From contig DAOWEE010000114.1 in the NCBI GenBank assembly GCA_030638625.1, positions 1-5,461 on the forward strand: a stretch of DNA of 5,461 nucleotides, in the 5' to 3' direction. A program made the translations under genes and the position numbers. The notes under the pieces are model-generated. The model saw only the letters and a program-made list of their open reading frames with translations, was not told where the DNA came from and made no database searches. How positions within the stretch are numbered: position 1 is the first letter of the stretch; each line of letters begins with the position of its first letter. This document shows, in pieces, positions 1-4,993 of the stretch. This DNA comes from Methanosarcinales archaeon. Lineage in GTDB: Archaea > Halobacteriota > Methanosarcinia > Methanosarcinales > Methanocomedenaceae.

Positions 1-1865
1 GCACCTCTGGGACAAGCGGCCGCACAAGCACCGCATCCGCTGCATGTCAGCTCATCCACCACAGCCTTGCCGTCCATCACCGTTATCCTGGTATATGGGC
101 ATACCTCCTCACAAAGCCGACAGCCGGTACACAGCTCATCAATAACCTCAACCCCAAACACATCTTTAGGGATACTGCCACTGCTCAATATACTCATGGC
201 CCTGGCCGATGCGGCAATACCCTGTGCAATGGACACCTGTATCTCCTTGGGACCCGAAACACAGCCGGCCACGAACACACCCCTGGTGTGAGTATCCACC
301 GGGCGCATTTTGGGATGGGCCGCCTGGATGAACCTGTCCGGTCGCCGGCTCAGGTTCAGGGCATTTACAATTTCACCGGTATGCGGATTTGGCTCCAGGC
401 CCACAGAGAGCACCACTAAATCCATAGTCTCGTCCACAATTCTACCGGTCATGGTATCTTCATAGGTGATGACAGCTTCGCCGTCAACATCTTTCACCGA
501 TGCCACCCTCCCCCTGATGAATTCTACATCTTTTTCCTGGTTCCTGATATAATACTCCTCGTAATTCTCGCCGCCAGCCCTGATGTCGATATAATGTACA
601 CTGACCTTGGTCTCAGGGTCCTTTTCCCTGATAAGCCCGGCGTTCTTTATGGCAGCCATGCAGCACACCCTGGAACAATACGGGTTGCCCACAGTCTCAT
701 CCCTGCTGCCCACGCACTGGATAAATGCTACCCTTTTTGCCTTATGTCCGTCCGAAGGACGGACCACCATACCATTGGTGGGACCCGAAGCATTCAGCAT
801 CTGCTCAAGTTCCATACTGGTGATGACGTTGCGCACAGTGCCATAACCGTATTCAGGCTTCCTTGATGCATCAAAAGGACGGTATCCGGTAGCCACGATA
901 ATGGCGCCCACACCAAACTTAACTTCTTCTTCCTCCTGATTAAAATCCACTGCCTCTGGTTCGCATGCCTTCTCGCACAATTTACACCCAACACAGTGTT
1001 CAGGGTCAACCACGGCCACAAGGGGCACAGCCTGGGCATGAGGCAAATAGATGGCCTTACGCAGGCTCAATCCACCATCAATTTCCTGGGGGACTTCTAT
1101 TGGGCACACTGTAGCACATAGTTCGATGCAACCCTTGCACTTTGATTCATCCACATACCTGGGTTTGTGCCGCACAGTAATGTGGAAATTCCCGATATGC
1201 CCTGTTATTTCTTTTATCTCAGAATAGGTATGTACAGTTATGTTGGGGTGGTCAGTGGCTTCGGTAAGCTTGGGAGCCAGCACGCACATGGAGCAGTCGT
1301 TGGTCGGGAACACTTCGTTAAGCCGCGCCATCCAGCCGCCCAGCATGGGCTCGCGCTCGACCAGATGTACCTTTATGCCACTTTCAGCCATATTGAGGGC
1401 CGCCTGGACACCTGTGACCCCGCCGCCGATTACCAGTACATCCCTGTTGGCAGGAACAGTCTCGACCGTCAATGGGATTAGCAGCCGCGCCCTGGCAACG
1501 CCCATAGCCACCAGGTCCTTGGCCTTCTGGGTAGCGTAATGATAAGAATCCCTGTGTACCCAGCTGCATTGCTCGCGTATGTTCACAATCTCTACCATGT
1601 AGGGATTCAGCCCGGCAGCTTCGGCCGCCCGCCTGAAGGTCACCTCGTGTAGCCTGGGCGAGCAGGCGGCAACTACAATGCGGTCAAGGTCGAATTCCTG
1701 GATGTCCTTTTTAATCTCATCCTGCCCCTGGTCCCCGCAAGCATATGTTATGTCCTTTGATACGACAACGTCGGGCAGGGTACTGGCAAATTCACGTACA
1801 GATTCCACATTCAGGTGGCCCGCAATGTTGCTACCGCAGTGGCAGGTATATACTCCTATTCGCAT
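1..1865 (-). CDS. hdrA: CoB-CoM heterodisulfide reductase subunit A (HdrA), C-terminus cut by window edge
   Basis: HdrA is the FAD and iron-sulfur electron hub of cytoplasmic HdrABC complexes, linking CoM-S-S-CoB chemistry to ferredoxin and a partner such as MvhD hydrogenase, F420 or formate modules. My translation gives 621 complete residues. In order: N-terminal CxCGSNIAG (C8, C10) and ACGDQGQ (C43); FAD Rossmann glycines GGGVTG (147-152); FPTNDCSMC (C191, C194); a ferredoxin motif at C243/246/250/254; a second at C291/294/297/301; the CVGSR...YCSRVCC signature (C384, C397, C401, C402); and two C-terminal ferredoxin motifs at C579/582/585/589 and C608/611/614/618. The family is usually about 650 residues, so only a short tail is missing. 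The ATG is firm: an in-frame TGA lies 13-15 bases upstream (1878-1880) and GAGG sits 10 nt before it. There are no internal stops. ANME genomes often carry several HdrA paralogues, so the complex cannot be named. The first ferredoxin motif has an extra residue (see findings). Confidence 0.96.
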   Translation of the reverse strand, partial: MRIGVYTCHCGSNIAGHLNVESVREFASTLPDVVVSKDITYACGDQGQDEIKKDIQEFDLDRIVVAACSPRLHEVTFRRAAEAAGLNPYMVEIVNIREQCSWVHRDSYHYATQKAKDLVAMGVARARLLIPLTVETVPANRDVLVIGGGVTGVQAALNMAESGIKVHLVEREPMLGGWMARLNEVFPTNDCSMCVLAPKLTEATDHPNITVHTYSEIKEITGHIGNFHITVRHKPRYVDESKCKGCIELCATVCPIEVPQEIDGGLSLRKAIYLPHAQAVPLVAVVDPEHCVGCKLCEKACEPEAVDFNQEEEEVKFGVGAIIVATGYRPFDASRKPEYGYGTVRNVITSMELEQMLNASGPTNGMVVRPSDGHKAKRVAFIQCVGSRDETVGNPYCSRVCCMAAIKNAGLIREKDPETKVSVHYIDIRAGGENYEEYYIRNQEKDVEFIRGRVASVKDVDGEAVITYEDTMTGRIVDETMDLVVLSVGLEPNPHTGEIVNALNLSRRPDRFIQAAHPKMRPVDTHTRGVFVAGCVSGPKEIQVSIAQGIAASARAMSILSSGSIPKDVFGVEVIDELCTGCRLCEEVCPYTRITVMDGKAVVDELTCSGCGACAAACPRG

Positions 1866-1942
1866 CAGGATGCAACCTCATCTTCTGGGTTATTTTATCG
1901 AATGATAATTTTAAGATATTCTATATGTAAAATATCCTTCGA
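1866..1942 (-). promoter_or_regulatory. Intergenic region with likely hdrA promoter and RBS
   Basis: This 77-base A/T-rich gap separates the presenilin-like gene from hdrA. On the minus strand TTACATATAGAAT (1930-1918) resembles an archaeal TATA box. A start about 25 nt downstream, near 1897, would leave a leader of about 30 nt. GAGG at 1879-1876 is a plausible Shine-Dalgarno sequence 10 nt before the ATG. A short inverted repeat (GATATT / AATATC) encloses the TATA-like core. No clear terminator for the upstream gene is visible, so readthrough into hdrA is possible. Confidence 0.45.
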
Positions 1943-2890
1943 TTATAATGGGATTATGGGTACGCCGCTCCACAGGCAACCCAGCACATATCCAAGAATT
2001 GCCCCGGTGTTCAGGAAGGGGAGTCCTGCCTGCGGTTTTCCTTTTGCCACCAGCACCATCAGTGCCGTAAAGCCCACAATGGTACCTACAGCCGCACCCA
2101 AGGCTGGTGAATTTATCATACCTATCCCAGGTAGCTCGAATATAAGCAGTTTTACGAAATCTGCCTGGGTAATGAACACGTTGGCAGATACTACCAGTAT
2201 GGTGGGCATAACCGCATCCCCCAGCCCCATAAAGAAAGCCTCGCGTTCACCATCTTTATCATATTTGTATTTGCGGAATGAGAAGTTCAAGTGATTCGGT
2301 ATGACGAACAGTATGGGGACTTTCATATCCATCACACCCTCTGCCAAAACGAGCATATGTTTGGTCTGGTATACTGATATAGCATCATAGACTGCCAGCA
2401 GTACCAGCAGTACCAGCGTTGGTACCACGGCAAAAGAGATTCCGAAAATAGCTGTTACTCCTGCACCTATGAGGATACCGATGATGTCGATGACATACCA
2501 TTCAGGGAAAAAGTATAGCAGTGCGGTGAGCACAAGCGACAATGCCAGAGTGAGCCAGAAGCTGGTAGTGTCATCCATGAACCCTGCAGTAATTGCAAAA
2601 AATACATAGTAAAGGGTTGAAGCTATTGCGAAGAGGATGAACCCATGGATTAGCCATTTGATATTTTTCTTGATAGCAATAAGAATGACCAGGGTAAATG
2701 CCAGTATAAGTCCGATATAATAGATCGAATTCCATACATTCTCTGGGTTGTCTGTGAACTGCATGCCCTCTGAGATCATGGGCTGGGCAAGCATGATCGA
2801 GATCAACTGTACAAGGATCAGGAACACTCCCATAACAACGAAAGGAAGTATGTATGCAATTGTGTTTTCCTTTTTCTTAGTTTCTGTCAA
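1943..2890 (-). CDS. Presenilin/signal-peptide-peptidase-like intramembrane aspartyl protease (A22 family)
   Basis: This 315-residue, very hydrophobic protein cleaves substrates within the membrane, as archaeal PSH proteins (e.g. the Methanoculleus homologue of known structure) do. Both catalytic motifs are present: YD (Y168-D169) at the end of helix 6 and GLGD (G222-D225, catalytic D225) at the start of helix 7. QAGLPFLN (287-294) at helix 9 matches the archaeal form of the PAL motif. About nine membrane segments can be drawn: 11-35, 55-73, 77-104, 110-128, 132-147, 149-172, 218-240, 262-282 and 290-308, with a charged loop at 200-218 between the catalytic helices. The start is TTG; it is supported by AAGGAG (2904-2899) eight bases upstream, and starting at the next ATG (residue 20) would cut helix 1. 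It lies between the cytochrome gene (105-base gap containing a terminator) and hdrA (77-base gap). The natural substrate is unknown; clearing of signal peptides or membrane stubs is the likely role. Confidence 0.93.
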   Translation of the reverse strand: MTETKKKENTIAYILPFVVMGVFLILVQLISIMLAQPMISEGMQFTDNPENVWNSIYYIGLILAFTLVILIAIKKNIKWLIHGFILFAIASTLYYVFFAITAGFMDDTTSFWLTLALSLVLTALLYFFPEWYVIDIIGILIGAGVTAIFGISFAVVPTLVLLVLLAVYDAISVYQTKHMLVLAEGVMDMKVPILFVIPNHLNFSFRKYKYDKDGEREAFFMGLGDAVMPTILVVSANVFITQADFVKLLIFELPGIGMINSPALGAAVGTIVGFTALMVLVAKGKPQAGLPFLNTGAILGYVLGCLWSGVPIIPL

Positions 2891-2970
2891 AATAACGGCT
2901 CCTTCTGGGTATAAAGAATAGACCCATAAACGTTATTAAAGTTATTATAATTATCAGGTAATCTAATAGG
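2891..2970 (-). promoter_or_regulatory. Promoter-like region and strong RBS of presenilin-like gene
   Basis: The A/T-rich gap after the cytochrome terminator holds AAGGAG at 2904-2899, eight bases from the TTG start, which decides that start. Further upstream, A/T-rich sequence around 2943-2957 (AATTATAATAAC on the minus strand) could be a TATA box, giving a short leader. A small inverted repeat, TGGGT / ACCCA (outer bases 2907-2927), lies between the two; its meaning is unclear. Together with the terminator to the right, this suggests that the gene is transcribed on its own. Confidence 0.45.
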
Positions 2971-3002
2971 AAAAAAAGAAGAAAGGTAACCAGGGTTACC
3001 TT
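2971..3002 (-). terminator. Hairpin plus T-tract overlapping the cytochrome stop codon
   Basis: On the minus strand AAGGTAAC (3002-2995), a CCTG loop and GTTACCTT (2990-2983) form a perfect 8-bp stem. It is followed within a few bases by pyrimidine-rich TTCTTC and seven T residues (2977-2971). The 5' arm contains the last Arg codon and the TAA stop of the cytochrome gene. The layout is that of a classical intrinsic terminator; in archaea the T-tract alone is often enough, and the hairpin may also protect the 3' end. Confidence 0.7.
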
Positions 3003-4273
3003 CTTTTTAGCAGATATACTGCCATTAGTACAGTTGACGTTACCAGTATCCCGAATCCGGGTGATGGTTCGGTCGGACTTTCCTCAGGTGTTGGTGCCTC
3101 TGGCATCAAGGCCATGGCTTCAGGAGCATGCTCTGCTGCCCATTCTTTATCCATATCCTCATGACATGGCAGGCAGACATATTCCACTGTGAGGGCAGGA
3201 TTGGCATATTGCTTATTATCTGCAGGGTCCGTATATATGTATTCAGCATCTGCAGAGATATCCATCCTGAAAAGATGTGATCTTACATCTCCCACAAATT
3301 CGGATTCTGGTGCCGCTGACAATGATGCTTTTGGCATGTGGCAGTCGATGCATTCCACTCCTTCAAGCTGCATCACAGTACCATTATATTCAGCTACTGA
3401 ATTTTGGTGACAGTCTTCACAGGCTTTTATAATACCTTTACCTGCTTCAGTATTGGTCGCTCCCATGTGAATCGGTTGATGAGGGTTGTGACAATCCACA
3501 CAATCCAGGTCGGACATCTTGCCTGAAGCCAGGAAATCAAGATATTGTTCATGATGCTGGACAAAATTGCCTGATGCCGGTATCTTGTCATCATCTCCAC
3601 CCCGCCTGTGGCACTGGCCGCACATTGATGCTTCACTGTTCAATACTATCGCAACGCCTATTCCACCGCTTTGGGCCACGTGTTCACTGCCCGGACCGTG
3701 GCATGCTTCACACTGGATGCCCCTGAATTCCCAGGAACCCCCCATACCAGGCAGGTTGTCCTGGTCCGTATCATATGAAGACCCGGTGTTGTGGCATTTG
3801 GTACAGTCATATTTCTTTTCTTTGCCAGCATTATAGTCTACCCATTCTCCTGTGGCAAGATTGTACTGGTTCTTCCCATCAATGTCATGGTTTTCGCCGG
3901 TCTTGGTTATGATATATCCATCAGCTCCGATGTACCGTGCTTTCCAGCCCCAGCCCCCGATGATGTAAAGAATATCATCTTTAGTGTACCCATCAGGCAT
4001 GGGCAGGTCTGGCCGCACAGCAAGAATCTCATCTGGTGTGTTCAATTTGTAATTATGTCCGGTCGTAATCCAATCATTGTATTGTTCTAAATGACACGTC
4101 TTACATTCCTCAGCACCAACGTAAGTGGCGTCTTCTTGGCCTTCACTTCTTTCTACTGGCGTCTTCTGATCCCCAATAACATATTCTTCGGCAATAGCTG
4201 CCGATGGAAGGAACAGTGATATCAGTAGAAGGAGAATTATAAATTCTGTTAAGATATTTCGTTTCAATAACAC
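2996..4273 (-). CDS. Secreted octaheme c-type cytochrome with PGF-CTERM anchor
   Basis: This 425-residue protein has eight CXXCH haem-attachment motifs, starting at C57, C157, C188, C218, C258, C285, C308 and C367; all 16 cysteines are in them. Nine other histidines (73, 129, 198, 240, 241, 265, 269, 333, 382) could act as distal ligands, so bis-His haems are plausible. The N-terminus is a Sec-type signal peptide (KR, hydrophobic 9-22, likely cleavage after AIA28). The C-terminus has a Pro/Glu/Thr linker (390-404), then SPGFG (404-408), a hydrophobic helix and KRR: the PGF-CTERM signal cut by archaeosortase A. ECKTCH...W...TGH and CEACHGPGSEH resemble the cytochrome c554-like multihaem family. 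There is no CXXCK motif, which argues against NrfA or OTR-type enzymes. A surface electron-transfer role is inferred. The first possible start is GTG at 4273, but AAAGGAG lies only 3 nt away; TTG at 4267 (423 residues) has 9-nt spacing and may be the real start. Confidence 0.93.
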   Translation of the reverse strand: MLLKRNILTEFIILLLLISLFLPSAAIAEEYVIGDQKTPVERSEGQEDATYVGAEECKTCHLEQYNDWITTGHNYKLNTPDEILAVRPDLPMPDGYTKDDILYIIGGWGWKARYIGADGYIITKTGENHDIDGKNQYNLATGEWVDYNAGKEKKYDCTKCHNTGSSYDTDQDNLPGMGGSWEFRGIQCEACHGPGSEHVAQSGGIGVAIVLNSEASMCGQCHRRGGDDDKIPASGNFVQHHEQYLDFLASGKMSDLDCVDCHNPHQPIHMGATNTEAGKGIIKACEDCHQNSVAEYNGTVMQLEGVECIDCHMPKASLSAAPESEFVGDVRSHLFRMDISADAEYIYTDPADNKQYANPALTVEYVCLPCHEDMDKEWAAEHAPEAMALMPEAPTPEESPTEPSPGFGILVTSTVLMAVYLLKRR

Positions 4274-4303
4274 CCTCTCCTTTAGGAAATTGATAGTTTC
4301 CTA
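4274..4303 (-). promoter_or_regulatory. Cytochrome leader: hairpin abutting the Shine-Dalgarno sequence
   Basis: On the minus strand UAGGAAA (4303-4297) and UUUCCUA (4289-4283) form a perfect 7-bp stem with a 7-nt loop, ending directly at AAAGGAG (4283-4277), the ribosome-binding site. UUUCC of the 3' arm can instead pair with GGAGA of the SD (five pairs, one G-U, loop UAAA). The two pairings exclude each other, which is the simplest layout for a translational switch. The pairings are read from sequence; any regulation is inference. Confidence 0.45.
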
Positions 4304-4403
4304 CTTATTAATATATTCAAATGTCCTTATAAGTGTTATTATACAATATACAATAAATTTTATATTGTCAGGGTGATATAAAAAATCGTGGGCATGCGGG
4401 ACA
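4304..4403 (-). promoter_or_regulatory. Cytochrome promoter region with A/T-rich inverted repeat
   Basis: The minus strand carries CTTATAAG (4333-4326), a plausible TATA box; initiation about 25 nt on, near 4303, would begin the transcript at the leader hairpin. A second A/T-rich candidate is AATATATTAATA around 4316-4305. Upstream there is an 8-bp inverted repeat, ACAATATA (4343-4350) and TATATTGT (4361-4368), with a 10-base spacer, overlapping two tandem TACAATA copies (4342-4355). This could be a regulator or TFB-recognition site, but such repeats are common in A/T-rich DNA. Confidence 0.4.
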
Positions 4404-4550
4404 TTGTATTACATTTTTTCCCCATTGAGAAACAAGCATACTTTTGAGATTTTTGATAAGCATAAAAGAGAAAGAGGAATTAAACAGTCCACGTATGACG
4501 CCCGCAGGGCTTCATACGTGTGCGGCCCGCTACTGGCCTGAGTAGATGTA
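4404..4550. other. Non-coding gap between tRNA-Val and cytochrome promoter
   Basis: No convincing gene is present. The minus strand downstream of the tRNA holds a small inverted repeat (CTACT/AGTAG, 4530-4545), the strong 4490-4520 hairpin, and then pyrimidine-rich DNA (CCTCTTTCTCTTTT, 4478-4465) that could end the tRNA transcript. A possible 64-codon minus-strand ORF here runs through the tRNA and shows no protein-like features. Confidence 0.6.
4490..4520. repeat. Strong 14-bp inverted repeat (hairpin) downstream of tRNA-Val
   Basis: CACGTATGACGCCC (4490-4503), a GCA loop and GGGCTTCATACGTG (4507-4520) are inverted copies of 14 bases with one mismatch (C opposite T at the fifth position from the loop). 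It lies 30 bases past the mature tRNA 3' end. A pyrimidine-rich stretch follows about 10 bases later on the minus strand. It could be a processing or termination structure of the tRNA transcript, or a dispersed palindromic element. Confidence 0.75.
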
Positions 4551-4624
4551 TGGGCCCGCGGAGATTCGAACTCCGGATCCCCGCCGTGTAAAGGCGATGT
4601 CATAACCGACTAGACCACAGGCCC
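4551..4624 (-). tRNA. tRNA-Val (anticodon UAC)
   Basis: The 74-nt minus-strand sequence folds as a full cloverleaf. The acceptor is GGGCCTG with CGGGCCC (one U-G pair at 6-67) and discriminator A73. The D arm is closed by GTC/GAC with G18-G19 in the loop. The anticodon stem TCGCC/GGCGG carries loop TTTACAC, so the anticodon is TAC (4590-4588), reading GUA valine codons. The variable loop is five bases; the T arm is CGGAG-TTCGAAT-CTCCG. CCA is not encoded, as is common in archaea, and there is no intron. A TATA-like CTATATATCA at 4685-4676 on the minus strand could drive it with a leader of about 30 nt. A 6-bp inverted repeat (TGCAAT/ATTGCA, 4634-4648) lies just upstream. Confidence 0.97.
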
Positions 4625-4846
4625 ATTGTGTTCTGCAATACAATTGCATGCAGATGGTACCTTACTTGTAATAAGTGATATATAGAGTTTTTTAGTGGTA
4701 TCTAATCTATAAGATTATGTACACAATTTATTCAGAAGCGTTGGGATGATTTACTTGTTATCCTGTAATGCAGGGCACTAAAAAGGTGGGAATAATTGAT
4801 TCTATAAAATGCGTGGCAAATATGTCTGCGACAAATGTACGGAGGA

Positions 4847-4937
4847 AAAAGCCGTATCTAGATGACGAATACACATTTAATGTATAGGAGGTTGTTAAAC
4901 GTGTTTTGAATTACATTTATTGTTAGACACGGCTTTT
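4847..4937 (-). ncRNA. Candidate small structured RNA with closed terminal stem
   Basis: AAAAGCCGUGUCUA (4937-4924) and UAGAUACGGCUUUU (4860-4847) pair over 14 bp on the minus strand. The one non-Watson-Crick pair is G-U on this strand but A-C on the other, which favours a minus-strand RNA. The stem encloses 63 nt and its 3' arm ends in a U5 run followed by CC, like a terminator. TTTATATG (4966-4959), a good archaeal TATA box, would place the start near 4937, at the first base of the stem. The loop holds an imperfect hairpin (ATACAT / ATGTGTAT) and an unpaired-looking CCUCC (4891-4887), complementary to Shine-Dalgarno sequences. No known RNA family was recognised; expression is not shown. Confidence 0.4.
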
Positions 4938-4958
4938 ATAAAATATATATAACCAGTC

Positions 4959-4966
4959 ATATAAAT
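4959..4966 (-). promoter_or_regulatory. Archaeal TATA box for candidate small RNA
   Basis: TTTATATG on the minus strand closely matches the methanogen box A consensus. It lies about 25-27 bases before the left arm of the RNA stem and directly after the helicase terminator. A run of alternating T/A follows (4950-4941), so the exact position is uncertain. Confidence 0.4.
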
Positions 4967-4967
4967 A

Positions 4968-4993
4968 TAGTTTGTGGTTGTACGAACAAACTA
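4968..4993 (-). terminator. Hairpin overlapping the helicase stop codon
   Basis: On the minus strand TAGTTTGT (4993-4986), which begins with the TAG stop codon, and ACAAACTA (4975-4968) form a perfect 8-bp stem with a 10-nt loop, followed by TATTTATAT. It resembles a weak intrinsic terminator or a 3'-end stabilising hairpin. As for the cytochrome gene, the stop codon lies inside the 5' arm. Confidence 0.55.

Larger units (their letters stand above)
4625..4990. other. A/T-rich intergenic region without a convincing protein gene
   Basis: These 366 bases separate the helicase end from tRNA-Val. No frame holds a plausible protein of useful length. They contain the helicase terminator (4968-4993), a TATA box (4966-4959), the candidate structured RNA (4937-4847), plus-strand SD-like AGGAGG (4886-4891) followed by a two-codon frame GTG TTT TGA (4901-4909), an 18-codon plus-strand ORF (4809-4865) and the probable tRNA promoter (4685-4676). 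The length and structure are unusual for a plain spacer. Confidence 0.6.

Noticed and set aside
1815..2294. Plus-strand 159-codon ORF
   Set aside because: It is antisense to the presenilin-like gene and the hdrA start, both of which have clear family motifs; it is a shadow frame.
2996..4273. Assignment of the cytochrome as nitrite reductase NrfA, octaheme tetrathionate reductase or hydroxylamine oxidoreductase
   Set aside because: No CXXCK active-site motif is present, and the PGF-CTERM tail with c554-like motifs fits an electron carrier better; the enzyme type cannot be decided from sequence alone.
4521..4560. GCGGGCC repeated at the tRNA 3' end and 20 bases downstream, as a possible att-site duplication
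   Set aside because: Only seven or eight GC-rich bases match, part of them palindromic; no integrase or element boundary is in the window.
4409..4603. Minus-strand 64-codon ORF
   Set aside because: It reads through the 3' half of tRNA-Val and the 4490-4520 hairpin; the composition is not protein-like and no family was recognised.
4809..4865. Plus-strand 18-codon ORF with CDKC, resembling the start of a zinc-ribbon protein
   Set aside because: It is very short, has no well-spaced Shine-Dalgarno sequence and no second CxxC; the TATA-like bases in front overlap its start. It could be a gene remnant, but one CxxC is weak evidence.
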